Source: Elymus sibiricus (lineage: Eukaryota > Streptophyta > Magnoliopsida > Poales > Poaceae). From it: DNA of 64,000 nt. The DNA lies in assembly GCA_039707655.1 (NCBI GenBank), contig CM077673.1, forward strand, positions 6,644,001 through 6,708,000, in the 5' to 3' direction. Of this stretch, positions 11,301 through 25,500 are shown in pieces (the first letter of the stretch is position 1; each line of letters starts with the position of its first letter). Made by a program: the position numbers and the translations under genes. Below the pieces are notes generated by a model. It was not told the DNA's origin and did not search any database. It saw only the letters and a list, made by a program, of their open reading frames with translations.

Positions 11301-14300
11301 GTTTTGGCGAGGTCCCAGTAATTGGTCCACGGGCTTCCCCGAATGTTCGGACGGCCACGACAACCAAAAAAACAGTGAATAATAGCATAGAAATCTGGTC
11401 AGAATGGAGAAAATCTGTGAGTTTTGGCGAGGTCCCCGTAAGCGGACCCCGGGGTTCCCCGAACATTTGGATCGCCCCGGGACCCATAATCAGAGAGTAA
11501 TAGCATAGAAAACAGGTAAGAATGGACCAAATCTGCGAGTTTTGGCGATGTCACCGTAACCGGTCCACGGGCTTCCCCGAACGTTCGGACGACCAAGACA
11601 ACCAAAAAACAGTGAATAATAGCACAGAAAACTAGTAAGAATGGACCAAATCTGCGAGTTTTGGCGAGGTCCCCGTAACCGGACCCCGGGCTTCCCCGAA
11701 CGTTCGGACGACCACGACAACCAAAAAACAGTGAATAATAGCATAGAAAACTGGTAAGAATGGACCAAATCTGCGAGTTTTGGCAAGGTCCCCGTAACCG
11801 GACCCCGGGCATCCCCAAATGTTGGGACGACCACAACAACCAAAAACAGTGAATAATAGCATAGAAAACAGGTAAGAATGGACCAAATCTGCGAGTTTTG
11901 GCGAGGTCCCCGTAAGCGGACCCCATGGTTCCCCGAACGTTTCGATCGTCCCGAGACCCAAAACCAGTGAGTAATACATAGAAAACTGGCCGGAAAAGAC
12001 AAAATCTGCTAGTTTTGGCGAGGTCCCGGTAAACGGTCCACGGGCTTCCCCGAATGTTCGGACGGCCATGACAACCAAAAAAACAGTGAATAATAGCATA
12101 GAAATCTGGTCAGAATGGACAAAATCTGCGAGTTTTGCGGAGGTCCCCGTAAGCGGACCCTGGGGTTCCCCGAACATTTGGATCGCCCCGGGACCCATAA
12201 TCAGAGAGTAATAGCATAGAAAACAGGTAAGAATGGACCAAATCTGCGAGTTCTGGCGATGTCACCGTAACCGGTCCACGGGCTTCCCCGAACGTTCGGA
12301 CGACCAAGACAACCAAAAAACAGTGAATAATAGCACAGAAAACTAGTAAGAATGGACCAAATCTGCGAGTTTTGGCGAGGTCCCCGTAACCGGACCCCGG
12401 GCTTCCCCGAACGTTCGGACGACCACGACAACCAAAAAACAGTGAATAATAGCATAGAAAACTGGTAAGAATGGACCAAATCTGCGAGTTTTGGAAAGGT
12501 CCCCGTAACCGGACCCCGGGCATCCCCAAATGTTGGGACGACCACAACAACCAAAAACAGTGAATACTAGCATAGATAACAGGTAAGAATGGACCAAATC
12601 TGCAAGTTTTGGCGAGGTCCCCGTAAGCGGACCCCATGGTTCCCCGAACGTTTCGATCGTCCCGAGACCCAAAATCAGTGAGTAATAGCATAGAAAACTG
12701 GCTGGAAAAGACAAAATCTGCTAGTTTTGGCGAGGTCCCGGTAACCGGTCCACGGGCTTCCCCGAATGTTCGGACGGCCACGACAACCAAAAAAACAGTG
12801 AATAATAGCATAGAAATCTGGTCAGAATGGACAAAATCTGCGAGTTTTGGCGAGGTCCCCGTAAGCGGACCCCGGGGTTCCCCGAACATTTGGATCGCCC
12901 CGGGACCCATAATCAGAGAGTAATAGCATAGAAAACAGGTAAGAATGGACCAAATCTGCGAGTTTTGGCGATGTCACCGTAACCGTTCCACGGGCTTCCC
13001 CGAACGTTCGAACGACCAAGACAACCAAAAAACAGTGAATAATAGCACAAAAAACTAGTAAGAATGGACCAAATCTGCGAGTTTTGGCGAGGTCCCCGTA
13101 ACCGGACCACGGGCTTCCCCGAACGTTCGGACGACCAGGACAACCAAAAAACAGTGAATAATAGCACAGAAAACTGGTAAGAATGGACCAAATCTGAGTT
13201 TTGGCGAGGTCCCCGTAACCGGACCCTGGGCTTCCCCGAACGTTCGGACGACCACGACAACCAAAAAACAGTGAATAATAGCATAGAAAACAGGTAAGAA
13301 TGGACCAAATCTGCGAGTTTTGGCAAGGTCCCCGTAACCGGACCCCGGGCATCCCCAAATGTTGGGACGACCACAACAACCAAAAACAGTGAATACTAGC
13401 ATAGAAAACAGGTAAGAATGGACCAAATCTGCGAGTTTTGGCGAGGTCCCCGTAAGCGGACCCCATGGTTCCCCGAACGTTTCGATCGTCCCGAGACCCA
13501 AAATCAGTGAGTAATAGCATAAAAAACTGGCCGGAGCAGACAAAATCAGCTAGTTTTGGCGAGGTCCCAGTAATTGGTCCACGGGCTTCCCCGAATGTTC
13601 GGACGGCCACGACAACCAAAAAAACAGTGAATAATAGCATAGAAATCTGGTCAGAATGGAGAAAATCTGTGAGTTTTGGCGAGGTCCCCGTAAGCGGACC
13701 CCGGGGTTCCCCGAACATTTGGATCGCCCCGGGACCCATAATCAGAGAGTAATAGCATAGAAAACAGGTAAGAATGGACCAAATCTGCGAGTTTTGGCGA
13801 TGTCACCGTAACCGGTCCACGGGCTTCCCCGAACGTTCGGACGACCAAGACAACCAAAAAACAGTGAATAATAGCACAGAAAACTAGTAAGAATGGACCA
13901 AATCTGCGAGTTTTGGCGAGGTCCCCGTAACCGGACCCCGGGCTTCCCCGAACGTTCGGACGACCACGACAACCAAAAAACAGTGAATAATAGCATAGAA
14001 AACTGGTAAGAATGGACCAAATCTGCGAGTTTTGGCAAGGTCCCCGTAACCGGACCCCGGGCATCCCCAAATGTTGGGACGACCACAACAACCAAAAACA
14101 GTGAATAATAGCATAGAAAACAGGTAAGAATGGACCAAATCTGCGAGTTTTGGCGAGGTCCCCGTAAGCGGACCCCATGGTTCCCCGAACGTTTCGATCG
14201 TCCCGAGACCCAAAACCAGTGAGTAATACATAGAAAACTGGCCGGAAAAGACAAAATCTGCTAGTTTTGGCGAGGTCCCGGTAAACGGTCCACGGGCTTC

Positions 14301-15060
14301 CCCGAATGTTCGGACGGCCATGACAACCAAAAAAACAGTGAATAATAGCATAGAAATCTGGTCAGAATGGACAAAATCTGCGAGTTTTGCGGAGGTCCCC
14401 GTAAGCGGACCCTGGGGTTCCCCGAACATTTGGATCGCCCCGGGACCCATAATCAGAGAGTAATAGCATAGAAAACAGGTAAGAATGGACCAAATCTGCG
14501 AGTTCTGGCGATGTCACCGTAACCGGTCCACGGGCTTCCCCGAACGTTCGGACGACCAAGACAACCAAAAAACAGTGAATAATAGCACAGAAAACTAGTA
14601 AGAATGGACCAAATCTGCGAGTTTTGGCGAGGTCCCCGTAACCGGACCCCGGGCTTCCCCGAACGTTCGGACGACCACGACAACCAAAAAACAGTGAATA
14701 ATAGCATAGAAAACTGGTAAGAATGGACCAAATCTGCGAGTTTTGGAAAGGTCCCCGTAACCGGACCCCGGGCATCCCCAAATGTTGGGACGACCACAAC
14801 AACCAAAAACAGTGAAAACTAGCATAGATAACAGGTAAGAATGGACCAAATCTGCAAGTTTTGGCGAGGTCCCCGTAAGCGGACCCCATGGTTCCCCGAA
14901 CGTTTCGATCGTCCCGAGACCCAAAATCAGTGAGTAATAGCATAGAAAACTGGCTGGAAAAGACAAAATCTGCTAGTTTTGGCGAGGTCCCGGTAACCGG
15001 TCCACGGGCTTCCCCGAATGTTCGGACGGCCACGACAACCAAAAAAACAGTGAATAATAG
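8305..15060. repeat. Region 2: three copies of a 2,252-bp 19-mer
   Basis: Copies are 8305-10556, 10557-12808 and 12809-15060. Each is 829+711+712 bp, a seven-mer followed by two six-mers. Inner E starts are 9134, 9845, 11386, 12097, 13638 and 14349. The seven-mer is E-F-A-A'-B-C-D, where A' is an additional 117-bp type A monomer with a 2-bp deletion. The copies differ by only a few bases, for example ATTCGAACG for GTTCGGACG in F of the third copy (near 13009). Confidence 0.93.
8661..8777. repeat. Monomer A' (117 bp, 2-bp deletion), first of ten
   Basis: This additional A-type monomer reads AAATCTGAGTTTTGG where all other monomers read AAATCTGCGAGTTTTGG or similar. Further copies start at 10913, 13165, 16960, 19212, 23359, 24661, 25963, 27739 and 30466. 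All share the deletion and GGACCCTGGGCTT, which indicates a single origin. None is seen left of 8.6 kb or right of 30.6 kb, so A' marks the extent of one amplified lineage. Confidence 0.92.
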
Positions 15061-16603
15061 CATAGAAATCTGGTCAGAATGGACAAAATCTGCGAGTTTT
15101 GGCGAGGTCCCCGTAAGCGGACCCCGGGGTTCCCCGAACATTTGGATCGCCCCGGGACCCATAATCAGAGAGTAATAGCATAGAAAACAGGTAAGAATGG
15201 ACCAAATCTGCGAGTTTTGGCGATGTCACCGTAACCGGTCCACGGGCTTCCCCGAACGTTCGGACGACCAAGACAACCAAAAAACAGTGAATAATAGCAC
15301 AGAAAACTAGTAAGAATGGACCAAATCTGCGAGTTTTGGCGATGTCACCGTAACCGGTCCACGGGCTTCCCCGAACGTTCGGACGACCAAGACAACCAAA
15401 AAACAGTGAATAATAGCACAGAAAACTAGTAAGAATGGACCAAATCTGCGAGTTTTGGCGAGGTCCCCGTAACCGGACCCCGGGCTTCCCCGAACGTTCG
15501 GACGACCACGACAACCAAAAAACAGTGAATAATAGCATAGAAAACTGGTAAGAATGGACCAAATCTGCGAGTTTTGGCAAGGTCCCCGTAACCGGACCCA
15601 GGGCATCCCCAAATGTTGGGACGACCACAACAACCAAAAACAGTGAATAATAGCATAGAAAACAGGTAAGAATGGACCAAATCTGCGAGTTTTGGCGAGG
15701 TCCCCGTAAGCGGACCCCATGGTTCCCCGAACGTTTCGATCGTCCCGAGACCCAAAACCAGTGAGTAATAGCATAGAAAACTGGCCGGAAAAGAAAAATT
15801 CTGCTAGTTTTGGCGAGGTCCCGGTAACCGGTCCACGGGCTTCCCCGAATGTTCGGACGGCCATGACAACCAAAAAAACAGTGAATAATAGCATAGAAAT
15901 CTGGTCAGAATGGACAAAATCTGCGAGTTTTGCGGAGGTCCCCGTAAGCGGACCCTGGGGTTCCCCGAACATTTGGATCGCCCCGGGACCCATAATCAGA
16001 GAGTAATAGCATAGAAAACAGGTAAGAATGGACCAAATCTGCGAGTTCTGGCGATGTCACCGTAACCGGTCCACGGGCTTCCCCGAACGTTCGGACGACC
16101 AAGACAACCAAAAAACAGTGAATAATAGCATAGAAAACAGGTAAGAATGGACCAAATCTGCGAGTTTTGGCGAGGTCCGCGTAACCGGACCCCGGGCTTC
16201 CCCGAACGTTCGGACGACCACGACAACCAAAAAACAGTGAATAATAGCATAGAAAACTGGTAAGAATGGACCAAATCTGCGAGTTTTGGAAAGGTCCCCG
16301 TAACCGGACCCCGGGCATCCCCAAATGTTGGGACGACCACAACAACCAAAAACAGTGAATACTAGCATAGATAACAGGTAAGAATGGACCAAATCTGCGA
16401 GTTTTGGCGAGGTCCCCGTAAGCGGACCCCATGGTTCCCCGAACGTTTCGATCGTCCCGAGACCCAAAATCAGTGAGTAATAGCATAGAAAACTGGCTGG
16501 AAAAGACAAAATCTGCTAGTTTTGGCGAGGTCCCGGTAACCGGTCCACGGGCTTCCCCGAATGTTCGGACGGCCACGACAACCAAAAAAACAGTGAATAA
16601 TAG
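15061..16603. repeat. Region 3: 831-bp seven-mer plus one six-mer
   Basis: The unit 15061-15891 contains E-F-X-A-B-C-D, where X (15298-15416) opens like A but continues like F. The next unit, 15892-16603, is an ordinary 712-bp six-mer of the GTCCGCG subtype seen in region 1. Its neighbours resemble region 1 rather than region 2, so this looks like a segment of the older six-mer lineage sitting between blocks of the 19-mer. Confidence 0.9.
15298..15416. repeat. Hybrid monomer A/F
   Basis: The first part (CACAGAAAACTAGTAAG) is type A and the second part (GGCGATGTCACC, GACCAAGACAACC) is type F. It follows a normal F and precedes a normal A, so it adds one 119-bp monomer to the unit. This is the expected product of unequal exchange between an A and an F monomer in the stretch they share. 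Similar A/F hybrids start at 19093, 23240, 24542, 25844, 27620 and 30347. Confidence 0.9.
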
Positions 16604-18855
16604 CATAGAAATCTGGTCAGAATGGACAAAATCTGCGAGTTTTGGCGAGGTCCCCGTAAGCGGACCCCGGGGTTCCCCGAACATTTGGATCGCCCCGGGA
16701 CCCATAATCAGAGAGTAATAGCATAGAAAACAGGTAAGAATGGACCAAATCTGCGAGTTTTGGCGATGTCACCGTAACCGTTCCACGGGCTTCCCCGAAC
16801 GTTCGGACGACCAAGACAACCAAAAAACAGTGAATAATAGCACAAAAAACTAGTAAGAATGGACCAAATCTGCGAGTTTTGGCGAGGTCCCCGTAACCGG
16901 ACCACGGGCTTCCCCGAACGTTCGGACGACCAGGACAACCAAAAAACAGTGAATAATAGCACAGAAAACTGGTAAGAATGGACCAAATCTGAGTTTTGGC
17001 GAGGTCCCCGTAACCGGACCCTGGGCTTCCCCGAACGTTCGGACGACCACGACAACCAGAAAACAGTGAATAATAGCATAGAAAACAGGTAAGAATGGAC
17101 CAAATCTGCGAGTTTTGGCAAGGTCCCCGTAACCGGACCCCGGGCATCCCCAAATGTTGGGACGACCACAACAACCAAAAACAGTGAATACTAGCATAGA
17201 AAACAGGTAAGAATGGACCAAATCTGCGAGTTTTGGCGAGGTCCCCGTAAGCGGACCCCATGGTTCCCCGAACGTTTCGATCGTCCCGAGACCCAAAATC
17301 AGTGAGTAATAGCATAAAAAACTGGCCGGAGCAGACAAAATCAGCTAGTTTTGGCGAGGTCCCAGTAATTGGTCCACGGGCTTCCCCGAATGTTCGGACA
17401 GCCACGACAACCAAAAAAACAGTGAATAATAGCATAGAAATCTGGTCAGAATGGAGAAAATCTGTGAGTTTTGGCGAGGTCCCCGTAAGCGGACCCCGGG
17501 GTTCCCCGAACATTTGGATCGCCCCGGGACCCATAATCAGAGAGTAATAGCATAGAAAACAGGTAAGAATGGACCAAATCTGCGAGTTTTGGCGATGTCA
17601 CCGTAACCGGTCCACGGGCTTCCCCGAACGTTCGGACGACCAAGACAACCAAAAAACAGTCAATAATAGCACAGAAAACTAGTAAGAATGGACCAAATCT
17701 GCGAGTTTTGGCGAGGTCCCCGTAACCGGACCCCGGGCTTCCCCGAACGTTCGGACGACCACGACAACCAAAAAACAGTGAATAATAGCATAGAAAACTG
17801 GTAAGAATGGACCAAATCTGCGAGTTTTGGCAAGGTCCCCGTAACCGGACCCCGGGCATCCCCAAATGTTGGGACGACCACAACAACCAAAAACAGTGAA
17901 TAATAGCATAGAAAACAGGTAAGAATGGACCAAATCTGCGAGTTTTGGCGAGGTCCCCGTAAGCGGACCCCATGGTTCCCCGAACGTTTCGATCGTCCCG
18001 AGACCCAAAACCAGTGAGTAATACATAGAAAACTGGCCGGAAAAGACAAAATCTGCTAGTTTTGGCGAGGTCCCGGTAAACGGTCCACGGGCTTCCCCGA
18101 ATGTTCGGACGGCCATGACAACCAAAAAAACAGTGAATAATAGCATAGAAATCTGGTCAGAATGGACAAAATCTGCGAGTTTTGCGGAGGTCCCCGTAAG
18201 CGGACCCTGGGGTTCCCCGAACATTTGGATCGCCCCGGGACCCATAATCAGAGAGTAATAGCATAGAAAACAGGTAAGAATGGACCAAATCTGCGAGTTC
18301 TGGCGATGTCACCGTAACCGGTCCACGGGCTTCCCCGAACGTTCGGACGACCAAGACAACCAAAAAACAGTGAATAATAGCACAGAAAACTAGTAAGAAT
18401 GGACCAAATCTGCGAGTTTTGGCGAGGTCCCCGTAACCGGACCCCGGGCTTCCCCGAACGTTCGGACGACCACGACAACCAAAAAACAGTGAATAATAGC
18501 ATAGAAAACTGGTAAGAATGGACCAAATCTGCGAGTTTTGGAAAGGTCCCCGTAACCGGACCCCGGGCATCCCCAAATGTTGGGACGACCACAACAACCA
18601 AAAACAGTGAAAACTAGCATAGATAACAGGTAAGAATGGACCAAATCTGCAAGTTTTGGCGAGGTCCCCGTAAGCGGACCCCATGGTTCCCCGAACGTTT
18701 CGATCGTCCCGAGACCCAAAATCAGTGAGTAATAGCATAGAAAACTGGCTGGAAAAGACAAAATCTGCTAGTTTTGGCGAGGTCCCGGTAACCGGTCCAC
18801 GGGCTTCCCCGAATGTTCGGACGGCCACGACAACCAAAAAAACAGTGAATAATAG
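16604..18855. repeat. Region 4a: further 2,252-bp 19-mer copy
   Basis: E monomers start at 16604, 17433 and 18144. This unit matches 12809-15060 at an offset of 3,795 bp. Both carry the private GTGAAAACTAGC variant at a B/C boundary (near 14816 and 18609), unlike GTGAATACTAGC in the other 19-mer copies. A block including region 3 was therefore probably duplicated or exchanged as a unit. Confidence 0.9.
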
Positions 18856-21106
18856 CATAGAAATCTGGTCAGAATGGACAAAATCTGCGAGTTTTGGCGA
18901 GGTCCCCGTAAGCGGACCCCGGGGTTCCCCGAACATTTGGATCGCCCCGGGACCCATAATCAGAGAGTAATAGCATAGAAAACAGGTAAGAATGGACCAA
19001 ATCTGCGAGTTTTGGCGATGTCACCGTAACCGGTCCACGGGCTTCCCCGAACGTTCGGACGACCAAGACAACCAAAAAACAGTGAATAATAGCACAGAAA
19101 ACTAGTAAGAATGGACCAAATCTGCGAGTTTTGGCGATGTCACCGTAACCGGACCACGGGCTTCCCCGAACGTTCGGACGACCAGGACAACCAAAAAACA
19201 GTGAATAATAGCACAGAAAACTGGTAAGAATGGACCAAATCTGAGTTTTGGCGAGGTCCCCGTAACCGGACCCTGGGCTTCCCCGAACGTTCGGACGACC
19301 ACGACAACCAAAAAACAGTGAATAATAGCATAGAAAACAGGTAAGAATGGACCAAATCTGCGAGTTTTGGCAAGGTCCCCGTAACCGGACCCCGGGCATC
19401 CCCAAATGTTGGGACGACCACAACAACCAAAAACAGTGAATACTAGCATAGAAAACAGGTAAGAATGGACCAAATCTGCGAGTTTTGGCGAGGTCCCCGT
19501 AAGCGGACCCCATGGTTCCCCGAACGTTTCGATCGTCCCGAGACCCAAAACCAGTGAGTAATACATAGAAAACTGGCCGGAAAAGACAAAATCTGCTAGT
19601 TTTGGCGAGGTCCCGGTAATTGGTCCACGGGCTTCCCCGAATGTTCGGACGGCCACGACAACCAAAAAAACAGTGAATAATAGCATAGAAATCTGGTCAG
19701 AATGGAGAAAATCTGTGAGTTTTGGCGAGGTCCCCGTAAGCGGACCCCGGGGTTCCCCGAACATTTGGATCGCCCCGGGACCCATAATCAGAGAGTAATA
19801 GCATAGAAAACAGGTAAGAATGGACCAAATCTGCGAGTTCTGGCGATGTCACCGTAACCGGTCCACGGGCTTCCCCGAACGTTCGGACGACCAAGACAAC
19901 CAAAAAACAGTGAATAATAGCACAGAAAACTAGTAAGAATGGACCAAATCTGCGAGTTTTGGCGAGGTCCCCGTAACCGGACCCCGGGCTTCCCCGAACG
20001 TTCGGACGACCACGACAACCAAAAAACAGTGAATAATAGCATAGAAAACTGGTAAGAATGGACCAAATCTGCGAGTTTTGGCAAGGTCCCCGTAACCGGA
20101 CCCCGGGCATCCCCAAATGTTGGGACGACCACAACAACCAAAAACAGTGAATAATAGCATAGAAAACAGGTAAGAATGGACCAAATCTGCGAGTTTTGGC
20201 GAGGTCCCCGTAAGCGGACCCCATGGTTCCCCGAACGTTTCGATCGTCCCGAGACCCAAAACCAGTGAGTAATACATAGAAAACTGGCCGGAAAAGACAA
20301 AATCTGCTAGTTTTGGCGAGGTCCCGGTAACCGGTCCACGGGCTTCCCCGAATGTTCGGACGGCCATGACAACCAAAAAAACAGTGAATAATAGCATAGA
20401 AATCTGGTCAGAATGGACAAAATCTGCGAGTTTTGCGGAGGTCCCCGTAAGCAGACCCTGGGGTTCCCCGAACATTTGGATCGCCCCGGGACCCATAATC
20501 AGAGAGTAATAGCATAGAAAACAGGTAAGAATGGACCAAATCTGCGAGTTCTGGCGATGTCACCGTAACCGGTCCACGGGCTTCCCCGAACGTTCGGACG
20601 ACCAAGACAACCAAAAAACAGTGAATAATAGCACAGAAAACTAGTAAGAATGGACCAAATCTGCGAGTTTTGGCGAGGTCCCCGTAACCGGACCCCGGGC
20701 TTCCCCGAACGTTCGGACGACCACGACAACCAAAAAACAGTGAATAATAGCATAGAAAACTGGTAAGAATGGACCAAATCTGCGAGTTTTGGAAAGGTCC
20801 CCGTAACCGGACCCCGGGCATCCCCAAATGTTGGGACGACCACAACAACCAAAAACAGTGAATACTAGCATAGATAACAGGTAAGAATGGACCAAATCTG
20901 CAAGTTTTGGCGAGGTCCCCGTAAGCGGACCCCATGGTTCCCCGAACGTTTCGATCGTCCCGAGACCCAAAATCAGTGAGTAATAGCATAGAAAACTGGC
21001 TGGAAAAGAAAAAATCTGCTAGTTTTGGCGAGGTCCCGGTAACCGGTCCACGGGCTTCCCCGAATGTTCGGACGGCCACGACAACCAAAAAAACAGTGAA
21101 TAATAG
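18856..21106. repeat. Region 4b: 2,251-bp modified 19-mer copy
   Basis: E monomers start at 18856, 19684 and 20395. The seven-mer here is 828 bp: it contains an A/F hybrid at 19093-19211, then A' at 19212, and its C carries the 1-bp boundary deletion. The D monomer combines GGAAAAGAC with CGGTAATTGGTCC, features found on separate D subtypes elsewhere, suggesting local exchange or gene conversion. Confidence 0.88.
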
Positions 21107-22528
21107 CATAGAAATCTGGTCAGAATGGAGAAAATCTGTGAGTTTTGGCGAGGTCCCCGTAAGCGGACCCCGGGGTTCCCCGAACATTTGGATCGCCCCG
21201 GGACCCATAATCAGAGAGTAATAGCATAGAAAACAGGTAAGAATGGACCAAATCTGCGAGTTCTGGCGATGTCACCGTAACCGGTCCACGGGCTTCCCCG
21301 AACGTTCGGACGACCAAGACAACCAAAAAACAGTGAATAATAGCACAGAAAACTAGTAAGAATGGACCAAATCTGCCAGTTTTGGCGAGGTCCCCGTAAC
21401 CGGACCCCGGGCTTCCCCGAACGTTCGGACGACCACGACAACCAAAAAACAGTGAATAATAGCATAGAAAACTGGTAAGAATGGACCAAATCTGCGAGTT
21501 TTGGCAAGGTCCCCGTAACCGGACCCCGGGCATCCCCAAATGTTGGGACGACCACAACAACCAAAAACAGTGAATAATAGCATAGAAAACAGGTAAGAAT
21601 GGACCAAATCTGCGAGTTTTGGCGAGGTCCCCGTAAGCGGACCCCATGGTTCCCCGAACGTTTCGATCGTCCCGAGACCCAAAACCAGTGAGTAATACAT
21701 AGAAAACTGGCCGGAAAAGACAAAATCTGCTAGTTTTGGCGAGGTCCCGGTAACCGGTCCACGGGCTTCCCCGAATGTTCGGACGGCCATGACAACCAAA
21801 AAAACAGTGAATAATAGCATAGAAATCTGGTCAGAATGGACAAAATCTGCGAGTTTTGCGGAGGTCCCCGTAAGCGGACCCTGGGGTTCCCCGAACATTT
21901 GGATCGCCCCGGGACCCATAATCAGAGAGTAATAGCATAGAAAACAGGTAAGAATGGACCAAATCTGCGAGTTCTGGCGATGTCACCGTAACCGGTCCAC
22001 GGGCTTCCCCGAACGTTCGGACGACCAAGACAACCAAAAAACAGTGAATAATAGCACAGAAAACTAGTAAGAATGGACCAAATCTGCGAGTTTTGGCGAG
22101 GTCCCCGTAACCGGACCCCGGGCTTCCCCGAACATTCGGACGACCACGACAACCAAAAAACAGTGAATAATAGCATAGAAAACTGGTAAGAATGGACCAA
22201 ATCTGCGAGTTTTGGAAAGGTCCCCGTAACCGGACCCCGGGCATCCCCAAATGTTGGGACGACCACAACAACCAAAAACAGTGAATACTAGCATAGATAA
22301 TAGGTAAGAATGGACCAAATCTGCAAGTTTTGGCGAGGTCCCCGTAAGCGGACCCCATGGTTCCCCGAACGTTTCGATCGTCCCGAGACCCAAAATCAGT
22401 GAGTAATAGCATAGAAAACTGGCTGGAAAAGACAAAATCTGCTAGTTTTGGCGAGGTCCCGGTAACCGGTCCACGGGCTTCCCCGAATGTTCGGACGGCC
22501 ACGACAACCAAAAAACAGTGAATAATAG
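21107..22528. repeat. Region 5: two 711-bp six-mers
   Basis: Units are 21107-21817 and 21818-22528. The first is 711 bp because of the C boundary deletion. The second is 711 bp because the D monomer has A6 instead of A7. The second also has CATAGATAATAGG opening C and ATTCGGACG in A, which it shares with the following 11-mers. Confidence 0.9.
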
Positions 22529-25500
22529 CATAGAAATCTGGTCAGAATGGACAAAATCTGCGAGTTTTGGCGAGGTCCCCGTAAGCGGACCCCGGGGTTC
22601 CCCGAACATTTGGATCGCCCCGGGACCCATAATCAGAGAGTAATAGCATAGAAAACAGGTAAGAATGGACCAAATCTGCGAGTTTTGGCGATGTCACCGT
22701 AACCGTTCCACGGGCTTCCCCGAACGTTCGGACGACCAAGACAACCAAAAAACAGTGAATAATAGCACAGAAAACTAGTAAGAATGGACCAAATCTGCGA
22801 GTTTTGGCGAGGTCCCCGTAACCGGACCCCGGGCTTCCCCGAACATTCGGACGACCAGGACAACCAAAAAACAGTGAATAATAGCATAGAAAACTGGTAA
22901 GAATGGACCAAATCTGCGAGTTTTGGCAAGGTCCCAATAACCGGACCCCGAGCATCCCCAAATGTTGGGACGACCACAACAACCAAAAACAGTGAATAAT
23001 AGCATAGAAAACTGGTCAGACTAGACCAAATATGCGAGTTTTGGCGAGGTCCCCGTAAGCGGACCCCGGGGTTCCCCGAACATTTGGATCGCCCCGGGAC
23101 CCATAATCAGAGAGTAATAGCATAGAAAACAGGTAAGAATGGACCAAATCTGCGAGTTTTGGCGATGTCACCGTAACCGTTCCACGGGCATCCCCGAACG
23201 TTCGGACGACCAAGACAACCAAAAAACAGTGAATAATAGCACAGAAAACTAGTAAGAATGGACCAAATCTGCGAGTTTTGGCGATGTTACCGTAACCATT
23301 CCATGGGCTTCCCCGAACGTTCGGACGACCAAGACAACCAAAAAACAGTGAATAATAGCACAGAAAACTAGTAAGAATGGACCAAATCTGAGTTTTGGCG
23401 AGGTCCCCGTAACCGGACCCTGGGCTTCCCCGAACGTTCGGACGACCACGACAACCAAAAAACAGTGAATAATAGCATAGAAAACAGGTAAGAATGGACC
23501 AAATCTGCGAGTTTTGGCAAGGTCCCCGTAACCGGACCCCGGGCATCCCCAAATGTTGGGACGACCACAACAACCAAAAACAGTGAATACTAGCATAGAT
23601 AATAGGTAAGAATGGACCAAATCTGCAAGTTTTGGCGAGGTCCCCGTAAGCGGACCCCATGGTTCCCCGAACGTTTCGATCGTCCCGAGACCCAAAATCA
23701 GTGAGTAATAGCATAGAAAACTGGCTGGAAAAGACAAAATCTGCTAGTTTTGGCGAGGTCCCGGTAACCGGTCCACGGGCTTCCCCGAATGTTCGGACGG
23801 CCACGACAACCAAAAAACAGTGAATAATAGCATAGAAATCTGGTCAGAATGGACAAAATCTGCGAGTTTTGGCGAGGTCCCCGTAAGCGGACCCCGGGGT
23901 TCCCCGAACATTTGGATCGCCCCGGGACCCATAATCAGAGAGTAATAGCATAGAAAACAGGTAAGAATGGACCAAATCTGCGAGTTTTGGCGATGTCACC
24001 GTAACCGTTCCACGGGCTTCCCCGAACGTTCGGACGACCAAGACAACCAAAAAACAGTGAATAATAGCACAGAAAACTAGTAAGAATGGACCAAATCTGC
24101 GAGTTTTGGCGAGGTCCCCGTAACCGGACCCCGGGCTTCCCCGAACATTCGGACGACCAGGACAACCAAAAAACAGTGAATAATAGCATAGAAAACTGGT
24201 AAGAATGGACCAAATCTGCGAGTTTTGGCAAGGTCCCAATAACCGGACCCCGAGCATCCCCAAATGTTGGGACGACCACAACAACCAAAAACAGTGAATA
24301 ATAGCATAGAAAACTGGTCAGACTAGACCAAATATGCGAGTTTTGGCGAGGTCCCCGTAAGCGGACCCCGGGGTTCCCCGAACATTTGGATCGCCCCGGG
24401 ACCCATAATCAGAGAGTAATAGCATAGAAAACAGGTAAGAATGGACCAAATCTGCGAGTTTTGGCGATGTCACCGTAACCGTTCCACGGGCATCCCCGAA
24501 CGTTCGGACGACCAAGACAACCAAAAAACAGTGAATAATAGCACAGAAAACTAGTAAGAATGGACCAAATCTGCGAGTTTTGGCGATGTTACCGTAACCA
24601 TTCCATGGGCTTCCCCGAACGTTCGGACGACCAAGACAACCAAAAAACAGTGAATAATAGCACAGAAAACTAGTAAGAATGGACCAAATCTGAGTTTTGG
24701 CGAGGTCCCCGTAACCGGACCCTGGGCTTCCCCGAACGTTCGGACGACCACGACAACCAAAAAACAGTGAATAATAGCATAGAAAACAGGTAAGAATGGA
24801 CCAAATCTGCGAGTTTTGGCAAGGTCCCCGTAACCGGACCCCGGGCATCCCCAAATGTTGGGACGACCACAACAACCAAAAACAGTGAATACTAGCATAG
24901 ATAATAGGTAAGAATGGACCAAATCTGCAAGTTTTGGCGAGGTCCCCGTAAGCGGACCCCATGGTTCCCCGAACGTTTCGATCGTCCCGAGACCCAAAAT
25001 CAGTGAGTAATAGCATAGAAAACTGGCTGGAAAAGACAAAATCTGCTAGTTTTGGCGAGGTCCCGGTAACCGGTCCACGGGCTTCCCCGAATGTTCGGAC
25101 GGCCACGACAACCAAAAAAACAGTGAATAATAGCATAGAAATCTGGTCAGAATGGACAAAATCTGCGAGTTTTGGCGAGGTCCCCGTAAGCGGACCCCGG
25201 GGTTCCCCGAACATTTGGATCGCCCCGGGACCCATAATCAGAGAGTAATAGCATAGAAAACAGGTAAGAATGGACCAAATCTGCGAGTTTTGGCGATGTC
25301 ACCGTAACCGTTCCACGGGCTTCCCCGAACGTTCGGACGACCAAGACAACCAAAAACAGTGAATAATAGCACAGAAAACTAGTAAGAATGGACCAAATCT
25401 GCGAGTTTTGGCGAGGTCCCCGTAACCGGACCCCGGGCTTCCCCGAACGTTCGGACGACCAGGACAACCAAAAAACAGTGAATAATAGCATAGAAAACTG

